A DNA stretch of 64,000 nucleotides from Aquipuribacter sp051216895 (GTDB taxonomy: Bacteria > Actinomycetota > Actinomycetes > Actinomycetales > JBBAYJ01). Shown here piece after piece: positions 49,099 to 57,549 of this stretch. A model generated the notes under the pieces. That model was given only the letters and a program-made list of their open reading frames with translations. It did not search any database and was not told where the DNA came from. The translations under genes were made by a program, and so were the position numbers. Every line of letters begins with the position of its first letter. The stretch's first letter is position 1. Where the stretch lies: positions 186,001-250,000 of the forward strand of contig NZ_JBPKAO010000005.1 of assembly GCF_051216895.1 (NCBI RefSeq), written 5' to 3'.

Positions 49099-49986
49099 AT
49101 GCAGGTTCCCGCACCCTTCGAGTACGAGCGAGCGACGAGCGTCGACCACGCCATCGGGCTGCTCGAGCGCTACGGCGACACGGCCCGGCTGATCGCCGGC
49201 GGGCACAGCCTGCTGCCGATGATGAAGCTCCGCCTGGTCAACCTTGAGTACGTGATCGACATCAACGGCCTGCACGACGAGCTCGGCTACGTCACCGTCG
49301 GCGGCGACGAGGTGCGGATCGGGGCGATGACGCGTCACCGCGAGCTGCTGGACCACGACGCCCTGGCCGGCCTGTTCCCGATCATCCGGGACGCCGAGAA
49401 GGTCATCGCCGACCCGATCGTCCGCAACCGGGGCACGCTCGGCGGCTCGCTCTGCCAGGCCGACCCGTCGGAGGACCTGTCGGCGGTGTGCACGACGCTG
49501 GACGCCAGCTGCGTCATCCGCAGCGCGGGCGGCGAGCGCGTCGTCAGCATGGAGGACTTCCACCGCGGTCCCTACGAGACGGCCGTGGGCGACGCCGAGA
49601 TGCTCGTCGAGGTCCGCATCCCGATCCGCCGCGGCGGTTCCAGCGCCTACGAGAAGGTCGAGCGGCGGGCGGGCGACTGGGCCGTCACCTCCGTCGGTGC
49701 CGCCGTCTGGATGGCCGACGGCACGATCACCGACGCCCGCGTCGGCATGGCCGCGGTCGGGCCCAACACCACCGGCATCCCCGCGATCTCGGCGGCGCTG
49801 CGGGGCAGGGCGCCCAGCGAGGAGCTGTTCGCCGAGGCCGGGGCCATCGCCGCGGCCGCGTGCGACCCCAGCACCGACAGCCGCGGCACCGAGGACTACA
49901 AGCGCCACCTGGCCGACGAGCTGACCCGTCGTGCCCTCCGCCGATCCGTCGCCCGACTGATGAGCACCACGGGAGCCTCAGCATGA
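49099..49986 (+). CDS. coxM: CO dehydrogenase medium (FAD) subunit CoxM
   Basis: 295 aa. FAD-binding motifs 'IAGGHSLLPMMKLRL' (near 33) and 'TLGGSLCQADPSED' (near 114) match the CoxM/XDH-B family; C-terminal CO_deh_flav_C domain follows. Passes electrons from CoxS to quinone. First of the coxM-S-L order, which is the form I arrangement. Stop overlaps the coxS start (ATGA). Confidence 0.97.
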   Translation: MQVPAPFEYERATSVDHAIGLLERYGDTARLIAGGHSLLPMMKLRLVNLEYVIDINGLHDELGYVTVGGDEVRIGAMTRHRELLDHDALAGLFPIIRDAEKVIADPIVRNRGTLGGSLCQADPSEDLSAVCTTLDASCVIRSAGGERVVSMEDFHRGPYETAVGDAEMLVEVRIPIRRGGSSAYEKVERRAGDWAVTSVGAAVWMADGTITDARVGMAAVGPNTTGIPAISAALRGRAPSEELFAEAGAIAAAACDPSTDSRGTEDYKRHLADELTRRALRRSVARLMSTTGASA

Positions 49987-50504
49987 TCGTCACGATGACC
50001 GTCAACGGCACCGAGGTCAGCGAGGAGATCGAGGCGCGCATGCTCCTCGTGCACTTCCTGCGCGACACCCTCGGCCTCACCGGGACGCACTGGGGCTGCG
50101 ACACCAGCAACTGCGGCACCTGCGTGGTGTGGCTGGACGACGAGCCCGTCAAGGCCTGCTCGGTGCTGGCCGCGATGGCCGACGGGCACGCCGTCCGCAC
50201 CGTCGAGGGGCTGGAGACCGAGAAGGGCCTCGACCCGGTCCAGGAGGGCTTCATGCAGTGCCACGGCCTGCAGTGCGGCTTCTGCACCCCGGGGATGATG
50301 ATGACCGCGCGTGCGCTGCTCGACAAGAACCCGGACCCCGACGAGCACACCATCCGCGAGGCCATCTCCGGCCAGATCTGCCGGTGCACCGGCTACTCGA
50401 CCATCGTCCGCTCCGTGCAGTGGGCGGCGAAGCACGAGGCCGACGCCCGCGAGGCCGAGGCCACGCCGGTGGCCGCCGCCGCGACCGAGGGGAGCAACGC
50501 GTGA
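49983..50504 (+). CDS. coxS: CO dehydrogenase small [2Fe-2S] subunit CoxS
   Basis: 173 aa. Two [2Fe-2S] clusters: C39, C44, C47 and C59 in 'GCDTSNCGTC...KACS' and C98, C101, C133 and C135 in 'LQCGFC...ICRC'. Relays electrons from the molybdenum site to CoxM. Overlaps coxM and coxL by 4 bases each. Confidence 0.97.
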   Translation: MIVTMTVNGTEVSEEIEARMLLVHFLRDTLGLTGTHWGCDTSNCGTCVVWLDDEPVKACSVLAAMADGHAVRTVEGLETEKGLDPVQEGFMQCHGLQCGFCTPGMMMTARALLDKNPDPDEHTIREAISGQICRCTGYSTIVRSVQWAAKHEADAREAEATPVAAAATEGSNA

Positions 50505-52912
50505 CCACCGTCGAGGACCGACCCGACACCGACGCCGGCGCCACGGACCCGCACGCCAGCAACGACCACAAGCCGGTCGGCTACGGCCGGATGATGCGCA
50601 AGGAGGACCCGCGCTTCGTGCGCGGGATGGGCCGCTACGTCGACGACGTCGTGCTGCCCGGCATGCTGCACATGGCCATCCTCCGCTCGCCCGTCGCCCA
50701 CGCCACGATCGTGTCGATCGACACGTCCGCGGCCAAGGCCCACCCCAAGGTCAAGGCCGTCCTCACCGGTGAGGACTTCGCCGCGCTCAAGCTGGCGTGG
50801 ATGCCGACGCTGTCCAACGACGTGCAGGCGGTGCTCGCCACCGACAAGGTCCGGTTCCAGGGCCAGGAGGTCGCCGTCGTCGTGGCCGAGGACCGCTACG
50901 CGGCCCGCGACGCGCTGGAGCTCATCGACGTCGAGTACGACATCCTCGACCCGGTCGTCGACGTCCGGAAGGCGCTCGAGCCCGACGCCCCCGTCATCCG
51001 CACCGACCTCGAGGGCAAGACCGACAACCACTGCTTCGACTGGGAGACCGGCGACAAGGACGCCACCGAGGCCGTCTTCGCCAGCTCCGAGGTCACCGTC
51101 ACAGAGGACATCGTCTACCCACGCGTGCACCCCGCGCCGATGGAGACCTGCGGCTCGGTGGCCCACTTCGAGAAGGTCGAGGGCCGGCTCACGCTGTACT
51201 CGACCACGCAGGCCCCGCACGCCCACCGCACCGTCTACGCCCTGGTGGCGGGCCTGCCCGAGCACAAGATCCGGGTCATCAGCCCCGACATCGGCGGCGG
51301 GTTCGGCGGCAAGGTCCCGATCTACCCCGGCTACGTCTGCTCCATCGTCGCGTCCATCGTCACCGGCAAGCCCGTCAAGTGGGTCGAGGACCGCTCGGAG
51401 AACCTGATGAGCACCGGCTTCGCCCGGGACTACATCATGCGCGGCGAGATCGCGGCCACCAAGGACGGCCGGATCCGCGCCATCCGCACCCACGTGCTCG
51501 CCGACCACGGCGCGTTCAACGGCGTGGCCAGCCCGGTCAAGTACCCGGCCGGGTTCTTCGGCGTCTTCACCGGCTCCTACGACCTGGAGGCCGCGTACTG
51601 CTCGATGACGGCGGTCTTCACCAACAAGGCCCCGGGCGGTGTCGCCTACGCCTGCTCGTTCCGCATCACCGAGGCGGTCTACCTGGTGGAGCGCCTCGTC
51701 GACTGCCTGGCCTACGAGCTGGGCATGGACCCGGCCGAGCTGCGGCTGAAGAACTTCATCCAGCCCGAGCAGTTCCCCTACGAGTCCAAGACGGGCTGGA
51801 CGTACGACTCCGGCGACTACGAGCCCACCATGCGCCTGGCCATGGACATGATCGGCTACGACGACCTCCGCAAGGAGCAGGAGGAGAAGCGGGCCCGCGG
51901 CGAGCTGATGGGCATCGGCATCTCGTTCTTCACCGAGGCCGTCGGCGCCGGGCCCCGCAAGGACATGGACATCCTCGGCCTGGGCATGGCCGACGGCTGC
52001 GAGCTCCGGATCCACCCGACCGGCAAGGCCGTCGTCCGGCTGTCGGTGCAGTCGCAGGGCCAGGGCCACGAGACCACGTTCGCGCAGATCGTGGCCGAGG
52101 AGCTCGGCATCACGCCCGACGACATCGACGTCGTCCACGGCGACACCGACAACACCCCGTTCGGCCTGGGCACCTACGGCAGCCGCTCCACCCCCGTGTC
52201 GGGCGCGGCGGCCGCGCTGGTCGCCCGCAAGGTCCGCGACAAGGCCCGCATCATCGCCTCCGGCATGCTCGAGGTGAACGTCACCGACCTGGTGTGGGAC
52301 AAGGGTCGCTTCCACGTCGCGGGTGACGACTCCGCGTCGGTCACCATCCAGGAGATCGCGTTCAAGGCCCACGGCGCGGGCGACCTGCCGGAGGGGATCG
52401 AGGGCGGGCTCGAGGCGCAGATCTGCTACAACCCGTCCAACCTCACCTACCCGTTCGGGGCCTACATCTGCGTCGTCGACGTGGACCCCGGCACCGCGGT
52501 GGTGAAGGTCCGCCGGTTCGTCGCGGTCGACGACTGCGGCACCCGGATCAACCCGATGATCATCGAGGGCCAGGTGCACGGCGGCCTCACCGACGGCATC
52601 GGGATGGCGCTGATGGAGATGATCGCCTTCGACGAGGACGGCAACTGCCTGGGCGGCTCGCTGATGGACTACCTGATCCCGACCGCGATGGAGTGCCCCG
52701 ACTGGGAGACCGGCCACACGGTGACGCCGTCGCCGCACCACCCGATCGGGGCCAAGGGGGTGGGGGAGTCCGCCACCGTGGGCTCGCCCCCGGCCATCGT
52801 CAACGCCGTCGTCGACGCGCTGAAGCCGTTCGGGATCCGTCACGCCGACATGCCGCTCACGCCCTCGCGGGTGTGGGACGCCATGCGCGGTGCGCCGACC
52901 CCGCCGATCTGA
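50501..52912 (+). CDS. coxL: CO dehydrogenase large Mo-Cu subunit CoxL (form I)
   Basis: 803 aa. The active-site loop is 'AYACSFR' (residues 382-388, C385 binds Cu), the Cys-Ser-Phe-Arg form that defines true form I CO dehydrogenase; form II has AYRGAGR. The second position of the loop is Ala where Oligotropha has Arg. Other molybdopterin-binding segments: 'IGGGFGGKVP', 'QSQGQGHETTFAQ' and 'KGVGESATVGSPP' (the catalytic Glu). Oxidises CO to CO2 at the [CuSMo] centre, probably at atmospheric levels as in mycobacteria. Confidence 0.97.
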   Translation: MTTVEDRPDTDAGATDPHASNDHKPVGYGRMMRKEDPRFVRGMGRYVDDVVLPGMLHMAILRSPVAHATIVSIDTSAAKAHPKVKAVLTGEDFAALKLAWMPTLSNDVQAVLATDKVRFQGQEVAVVVAEDRYAARDALELIDVEYDILDPVVDVRKALEPDAPVIRTDLEGKTDNHCFDWETGDKDATEAVFASSEVTVTEDIVYPRVHPAPMETCGSVAHFEKVEGRLTLYSTTQAPHAHRTVYALVAGLPEHKIRVISPDIGGGFGGKVPIYPGYVCSIVASIVTGKPVKWVEDRSENLMSTGFARDYIMRGEIAATKDGRIRAIRTHVLADHGAFNGVASPVKYPAGFFGVFTGSYDLEAAYCSMTAVFTNKAPGGVAYACSFRITEAVYLVERLVDCLAYELGMDPAELRLKNFIQPEQFPYESKTGWTYDSGDYEPTMRLAMDMIGYDDLRKEQEEKRARGELMGIGISFFTEAVGAGPRKDMDILGLGMADGCELRIHPTGKAVVRLSVQSQGQGHETTFAQIVAEELGITPDDIDVVHGDTDNTPFGLGTYGSRSTPVSGAAAALVARKVRDKARIIASGMLEVNVTDLVWDKGRFHVAGDDSASVTIQEIAFKAHGAGDLPEGIEGGLEAQICYNPSNLTYPFGAYICVVDVDPGTAVVKVRRFVAVDDCGTRINPMIIEGQVHGGLTDGIGMALMEMIAFDEDGNCLGGSLMDYLIPTAMECPDWETGHTVTPSPHHPIGAKGVGESATVGSPPAIVNAVVDALKPFGIRHADMPLTPSRVWDAMRGAPTPPI

Positions 52913-52913
52913 C

Positions 52914-53807
52914 GTGGGCACCCCGAGGCTGGACGAGCGGATCGAGGACCTGCTGAGGCGGCGGGTGCCGTTCGTCCAGGCCACCGTCGTGCGGGCCGAG
53001 CACCCCACGTCCGCCTCGCCCGGCGACACCGCGGTCGTCCTGGCCGACGGCTCCCTGGAGGGGTTCGTCGGCGGCGACTGCGCCCGCACGTCGGTCCGGA
53101 CCGCCGCGCTGCAGGCGCTGGACTCCGGGGAGTCGGTGCTGCTGCGGATCCTCCCCGACACCACCGCGGCCTTCCCGGACGTGCCCGGGGCCGTGGTCGC
53201 GGTCAACGAGTGCCTGTCCGGCGGCGCGCTGGAGATCTTCCTGCACGCCCGGGTGCCGGCCCCGGTCGTCCACGTGGTCGGGGACACCGAGAACGCCCGG
53301 GCCATCACCGCGGTGGCCGAGTCCGCCGGACTGGCCGTGCGGACGGGACCGGTCGTCGACCTGGTGCCCGGCACGGTCGCCGTCGTCGAGGCGAGCCACG
53401 GCGACGACGAGACGACGTCCCTGCGGGCGGCGCTGGACGCCGGCATCGGCTTCGTCGGGATGATCGCGAGCGAGCGGCGCGGGGCGGCGGTGCTGGACGG
53501 GATGGGCCTGGACGCCTCCGAACGGGCCCGGGTGCACAGCCCGGTCGGTCTGCCGATCGGTTCGGTGACCCCGGGCGAGATCGGGCTGTCGGTCGTCGCG
53601 CAGGTCGTCCGCGCGCTGCGGACGGAGGGCCTCACCGCGCCGGCGGGCCTGGGGGCCGTGGCCGTCACGGTCCGGGTCGAGGTCGACCCCGTCTGCGGGA
53701 TGGACGTCGTCGTCGACGCCGACGCCCTGCGCGGGGTGCGCGAGGAGCAGGAGTGGTTCTTCTGCGGGGCCGGCTGCCGCGAGTCGTACCTGGCCGGGGT
53801 CGGCTGA
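52914..53807 (+). CDS. XdhC-like protein with C-terminal YHS domain (CoxF-like)
   Basis: 297 aa. Residues ~1-245 are an XdhC/CoxF-like protein ('VVRAEHPTSASPGDTAVVLADG', 'GFVGGDCARTSVR', 'HVVGDTENARAITAVAESAG', 'VGMIASERRGAAVL', 'PVGLPIGSVTPGEIGLSVVAQVV'). Residues ~256-297 are a YHS-type metal-binding module: 'DPVCGMDV' and 'FFCGAGCRESYLAG'. The fused YHS part carries three cysteines and may deliver or sense copper for the CoxL Mo-Cu site. GTG start 1 nt after coxL; same transcript. Confidence 0.9.
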   Translation: MGTPRLDERIEDLLRRRVPFVQATVVRAEHPTSASPGDTAVVLADGSLEGFVGGDCARTSVRTAALQALDSGESVLLRILPDTTAAFPDVPGAVVAVNECLSGGALEIFLHARVPAPVVHVVGDTENARAITAVAESAGLAVRTGPVVDLVPGTVAVVEASHGDDETTSLRAALDAGIGFVGMIASERRGAAVLDGMGLDASERARVHSPVGLPIGSVTPGEIGLSVVAQVVRALRTEGLTAPAGLGAVAVTVRVEVDPVCGMDVVVDADALRGVREEQEWFFCGAGCRESYLAGVG

Positions 53808-53808
53808 G

Positions 53809-54420
53809 GTGCGGGTCACCGGACTCGTCCTCGCCGCCGGCGGGTCGCGCCGGCTGGGCCGGCCCAAGCAGCTGCTGCCCTACCGGGGCACGACGCTGCT
53901 CGGCGCGACGCTCGCCCGGGCCTCCGGTCTCGGCCTCGACCAGCTGCTGGTGACGGTCGGCGGCGCGGCCGAGGACGTCCTGGACCAGGTGGACCTCGCG
54001 GGCGCCGAGGTCGTGGTCAACCGGGCGTTCACCACCGGCTGCAGCTCCTCGATCGCGGTGTCGGTGGACCGGGTGGACCCGGGCTCGGCCGGGGTGCTCC
54101 TGCTGCTGGGCGACCAGCCCGAGGTGCCGGCCGCGGCGGTCGAGGCCCTGCTCGCCGCGGTCGCCGCCGCCCCCGGTGGCCCGGAGGCGGCGATGGGGGC
54201 CTGCCGGTACACCGACGGCGTGGGTCACCCGTTCTGGCTGGGGCGGGACGGGTTCGAGGAGCTCCGCGGCCTGCACGGCGACAAGGGCGTGTGGCGGCTG
54301 CTGGACGCGCGGCCCGACGCGGTCCTGGTCGACGTGGCCGTCCCCGTGCCGCGCGACGTCGACACCTGGGACGACTACACCGCCCTGGTCGACGCGGCCC
54401 CGGCGGAGCTGCCGCGGTGA
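53809..54420 (+). CDS. MobA/MocA-like nucleotidyltransferase
   Basis: 203 aa. N-terminal 'LVLAAGGSRRLGRPKQLLPYRG' is the nucleotide-binding motif of the MobA-like NTP transferase family; 'LLLLGDQPEVPAAAVEALL' holds the metal-binding Asp; 'GHPFWLGRDGFEELRGLHGDKGVWRLL' is typical of MocA, which attaches CMP to molybdopterin. CoxL uses the cytosine dinucleotide form, so MocA is the expected enzyme. Sits between the XdhC-YHS gene and coxD, with GTGA coupling to coxD. Confidence 0.9.
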   Translation: MRVTGLVLAAGGSRRLGRPKQLLPYRGTTLLGATLARASGLGLDQLLVTVGGAAEDVLDQVDLAGAEVVVNRAFTTGCSSSIAVSVDRVDPGSAGVLLLLGDQPEVPAAAVEALLAAVAAAPGGPEAAMGACRYTDGVGHPFWLGRDGFEELRGLHGDKGVWRLLDARPDAVLVDVAVPVPRDVDTWDDYTALVDAAPAELPR

Positions 54421-55322
54421 GCGCGGTCGCGTCGCCGCCCCCGGCCCCGGACAGCCCCGCGGACCTGGTGGCCCGCCTGGACGCCGCGGACTACCTGGTG
54501 GACGACGGACTGGCCATGGCGTTGTTCCTGTCGCTGCGCCTCGGCCAGCCGCTGCTGCTGGAGGGCGAGCCCGGCGTGGGCAAGACGTCGGCGGCCAAGG
54601 CGCTCGCGGCCGGTCTGGGCGCCCCCCTGATCCGGCTGCAGTGCTACGAGGGGCTCAGCGCGGGGGAGGCCCTGTACGAGTGGAACTACCAGCGCCAGCT
54701 GCTGGCCATCCGGCTGGCCGAGTCGCGTCACGAGCGCCTGGCCGACGCCGACCTGTTCACCGAGGAGTTCCTGCAGGAGCGGCCCATCCTGGCCGCGGTG
54801 CGCAACCGCGGACCGGTCGCGCCCGTGCTGCTCATCGACGAGGTCGACCGGGCGGACGACGAGTTCGAGGCGCTGCTGCTGGAGTTCCTGGGCGAGGCAG
54901 CGGTCACCGTGCCCGAGATCGGGACCTTCACCGCGCAGCGGCGCCCCGTGGTGGTGCTGACCTCCAACCGCAGCCGCGAGCTGCACGACGCGCTGCGTCG
55001 ACGCTGCCTCTACCACTGGCTGGAGTTCCCCGGCCCGGAGCGCGCCACCCAGGTCCTGCGTCGCTCCGTGCCGCACGCGGGCGAGGACCTGCTGCGCAGC
55101 ACCACGGACTTCGTCACCCGGGTCCGCGGCCTGGACCTGGACAAGGCACCGGGCCTGGCGGAGGCGATCGACTGGGTGTCGGCCCTCGCGGTGCTCGGGG
55201 TCAGCGAGCTGACCCGCGACGACGTCGCGGCCACCGTCGGCTGCCTGGCCAAGACCCTGGACGACCGGGTCGCGGTGCTGGCCGCCCTGGACGGCCCGGG
55301 TCACCTCGACGGTCCGCCGTGA
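54417..55322 (+). CDS. coxD: CoxD, MoxR-type AAA+ ATPase
   Basis: 301 aa. Walker A 'GEPGVGKTSAAK' near residue 45, 'RLQCYEGLSAGEALYEWNY', Walker B 'VLLIDEVDRADDEFEALL', 'VLTSNRSRELHDALRRRCLYHW'. CoxD helps build the copper-sulfur part of the CO dehydrogenase active site together with CoxE. Very similar in motif sequence to the MoxR at 21065 but without that protein's His-rich tail. GTGA overlaps at both ends. Confidence 0.95.
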   Translation: MSAVASPPPAPDSPADLVARLDAADYLVDDGLAMALFLSLRLGQPLLLEGEPGVGKTSAAKALAAGLGAPLIRLQCYEGLSAGEALYEWNYQRQLLAIRLAESRHERLADADLFTEEFLQERPILAAVRNRGPVAPVLLIDEVDRADDEFEALLLEFLGEAAVTVPEIGTFTAQRRPVVVLTSNRSRELHDALRRRCLYHWLEFPGPERATQVLRRSVPHAGEDLLRSTTDFVTRVRGLDLDKAPGLAEAIDWVSALAVLGVSELTRDDVAATVGCLAKTLDDRVAVLAALDGPGHLDGPP

Positions 55323-56527
55323 CGACGGCCGCGCCGGCCCAGCTGCTGCGCGGGGTCGACCGCGCCGCCTTCGCCGTCGCGCTCGCCGTGCGGCTGCGGG
55401 ACGCCGGGGTCGCGGTCCACCTGTCGTCGGTGCAGGCCCTCGTCGAGGGCTGGGGCGCCTGCCCGCCGCGGGGCCGGACCGCCCTGTACTGGCTGTGCCG
55501 GGTCTGCCTGGTCCGCCGCTACGAGGACCTGCCCGCCTTCGACGTCGTGTTCGACGCGGTGTTCGGCGACTCGGTGCTGGCGCTGGACCCGGTCGCCCGC
55601 GGCTCGGACCCGGCCGGACCGTCGCCCGGGGACGACGCCCTGGTGCGGCTGCCGTCCGGGGCCGACGACCGCGTGGGCGAGGAGGAGGCCGGCCTGCCGT
55701 GGGCGACCGCCGCGGCCGTGGTCGCGGTCGGCGGGGACGACGACGGCACGCTGGTCCCGGAGCTGGGCCCGAGCGGGCTGGACGCCCAGTCCGACACCCC
55801 GTTCGACCGGCTGGACCCCGCGCTGCTGGCCGACCTCGAGGACTGGCTCGCGGCCGCGCTGGTCCGTTGGCCGACCCGACGCAGCCGACGGACCCGCAGC
55901 CACCCCTCCGGGCGCCGGGTGTCGCTGCGGGCCACCCTGGCCCGCGCCCGCCGGACGGGTTTCGAGACCGTCGACATCGCCCGGTCCCGCCCGGTGCTGC
56001 GCCCGCGGCCGCTCGTGGTGGTCTGCGACCTCAGCGAGTCCATGCGGGGGCACGCCTCGGCCTACCTGCACCTGATGCGGGCCGCCGCCCGGGTCACCGA
56101 CGCCGAGGCGTTCGGCTTCTCGACGCGGCTCACCCGGCTCACCCCCCAGGTGCGGCTGACCTCGCCGGAGGAGGCCGCGCGGCAGGCGAGCTCCGCGTGC
56201 AGCGACCGGTTCGGCGGCACCCGGATCGCGAGCAGCCTGCGAAGCCTGCTGCAGTCGCACCACGTCAACCGGCTGCGTGGCGCGGTCGTCGTCATCGCCT
56301 CCGACGGCTGGGACTCCGACGACCCCGCCGAGCTGGGCGCCGCCATGGCGCGGGTGCACCGGCTGGCCCACCGCGTGGTCTGGCTCAACCCGCGCGCCGC
56401 GGCCCCGGGGTTCCAGCCCCGCACCGGCGGCATGGCCGCGGCCCTGCCGTGGTGCGACGTGCTGCTCCCGGCGCACACCCCGGCCGGGTTGCGCGAGGTG
56501 CTGCAGGTGGTCACCGCCAGAGCGTGA
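55319..56527 (+). CDS. coxE: CoxE, VWA-domain protein
   Basis: 402 aa. CoxE family: helical N-terminus ('FAVALAVRLRDAGVAVHLSSVQALVEG'), acidic middle, then VWA domain from ~230 with MIDAS motif 'VVCDLSESMRGHASAY' and 'GGTRIASSLRSLL'. Partner of CoxD in CO dehydrogenase maturation. Last gene of the coxMSL operon; its last 17 bp overlap the convergent LysR gene. Confidence 0.95.
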   Translation: MTTAAPAQLLRGVDRAAFAVALAVRLRDAGVAVHLSSVQALVEGWGACPPRGRTALYWLCRVCLVRRYEDLPAFDVVFDAVFGDSVLALDPVARGSDPAGPSPGDDALVRLPSGADDRVGEEEAGLPWATAAAVVAVGGDDDGTLVPELGPSGLDAQSDTPFDRLDPALLADLEDWLAAALVRWPTRRSRRTRSHPSGRRVSLRATLARARRTGFETVDIARSRPVLRPRPLVVVCDLSESMRGHASAYLHLMRAAARVTDAEAFGFSTRLTRLTPQVRLTSPEEAARQASSACSDRFGGTRIASSLRSLLQSHHVNRLRGAVVVIASDGWDSDDPAELGAAMARVHRLAHRVVWLNPRAAAPGFQPRTGGMAAALPWCDVLLPAHTPAGLREVLQVVTARA

Positions 56528-57470
56528 CGTGGACCGACGGCCGGAAGTGGCCGATGGTCACCCCGGCCCCGTGGATCATCGCCTGGGTCGCGCGCGGGGT
56601 CGTGACGAACCGGGCCAGCTCGGCGCCCGCGGCCAGGCCGACCGGCTCGGGCAACGTCATCACGTGCCAGCGGCGGTCCCCGGGCGCGGCCGCCACCGGC
56701 ACCTGGACCAGCCGCCCCGCCGTCAGGTCGTCCGCGACGACGAACGACGGCACCGGGGTGATGCCGTGGCCCCGCCGGGTCTCCTCCAGCGCCGCGGCCG
56801 TGCTCTGGAAGATGCGCTGCCCCTGCTCGGGCACCTCGAGGCGACGCAGCAGGGTCGCCACCGTGCTGGCGGCGCTGTTGGCCGACGGGCCGAGCAGCCA
56901 GCTCTGCTGCCGCAGGCCGGCGGTGCCACCGGTCATCGCGGTGAGGTCCGGGTGGGAGGGGCTCGCCACGACGGCCAGCTGGTAGGAGAAGAACGGCGTG
57001 CAGCTGATGGTCGCGGGCAGCCGGTCCGGGCGGGGGCCGATGGCGACGTCGACCTCGCGGTTGGCCAGCAGGTCCGCGAACTCCCACGGCTCACGCACGC
57101 TCAGCTCGACGTCGAGGTCCTTGGCCCGGCTGGTGAACAGCGCGATCAGCCCGGGGGCGGCGTGCTCGGCGAACAGCGCCGACGCGGCCACGTGCATCAA
57201 CCGGCGCCCGTGCCCGGCGTGACCGACCTCGCGGATGGTCTGCTCCTGCAGGCCCAGCAGCTCCGTCGCCCGTCGGGCCAGGCGGAGCCCGCCGGGCGTG
57301 AACGCGATCCCGGACCCCGTACGGACGAACAGGTCGTCGTCCAGCTCCTTGCGCAGGTGGGCGACGTGCATCGACACGGCCGCCTCGCTCACGCCCAGCT
57401 CGGCCGCCGCGGCCTTGACCGACCCCAGCCGCACGACGGCGGCGAAGGCGCGCAGCCGGGTGGGGGTCAC
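56511..57470 (-). CDS. LysR-family transcriptional regulator
   Basis: 319 aa. N-terminal winged helix 'LRAFAAVVRLGSVKAAAAELGVSEAAVSMHVAHLRKELD..FVRTGSGI', then a substrate-binding domain of type 2 periplasmic fold. Convergent with coxE (17-bp overlap) and divergent from the beta-glucosidase (79 bp between starts). It could control the cox operon, the glucosidase or itself; the coxM promoter repeats are LysR-compatible, whereas the glucosidase promoter has a CebR-like site instead. GTG with GGAGG 12 nt upstream. Confidence 0.9.
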   Translation of the reverse strand: MTPTRLRAFAAVVRLGSVKAAAAELGVSEAAVSMHVAHLRKELDDDLFVRTGSGIAFTPGGLRLARRATELLGLQEQTIREVGHAGHGRRLMHVAASALFAEHAAPGLIALFTSRAKDLDVELSVREPWEFADLLANREVDVAIGPRPDRLPATISCTPFFSYQLAVVASPSHPDLTAMTGGTAGLRQQSWLLGPSANSAASTVATLLRRLEVPEQGQRIFQSTAAALEETRRGHGITPVPSFVVADDLTAGRLVQVPVAAAPGDRRWHVMTLPEPVGLAAGAELARFVTTPRATQAMIHGAGVTIGHFRPSVHVTLWR

Positions 57471-57519
57471 GAGGACAGCATGCCTCCGGTCGGAGGGCGC
57501 CCGGGCCCGGTCGGCGAGG

Positions 57520-57533
57520 TGGGAACGATCCCA
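57520..57533. promoter_or_regulatory. CebR-like operator in the beta-glucosidase promoter
   Basis: TGGGAACGATCCCA matches the LacI-family CebR box of actinobacteria (TGGGAGCGCTCCCA) at 12 of 14 positions and is itself symmetric in its outer bases. It lies just upstream of the -10 box. CebR represses cellobiose/beta-glucoside genes until cellobiose is present, which suits the gene it precedes. Confidence 0.72.
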
Positions 57534-57537
57534 ACGA

Positions 57538-57543
57538 TAGGGT
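57538..57543 (+). promoter_or_regulatory. -10-like box TAGGGT for the beta-glucosidase
   Basis: TAGGGT ends 6 nt before the ATG at 57550; no ribosome-binding site; leaderless start inferred. A repressor on the neighbouring palindrome would overlap the -35 position. Confidence 0.5.
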
Positions 57544-57549
57544 GGCGCC

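Noticed and set aside
50393..53668. 1091-codon open frame antisense to coxL and neighbours
   Set aside because: Composition is a mirror of high-GC codon bias; no recognisable domain, and the opposite strand has the full coxS-coxL-XdhC genes.
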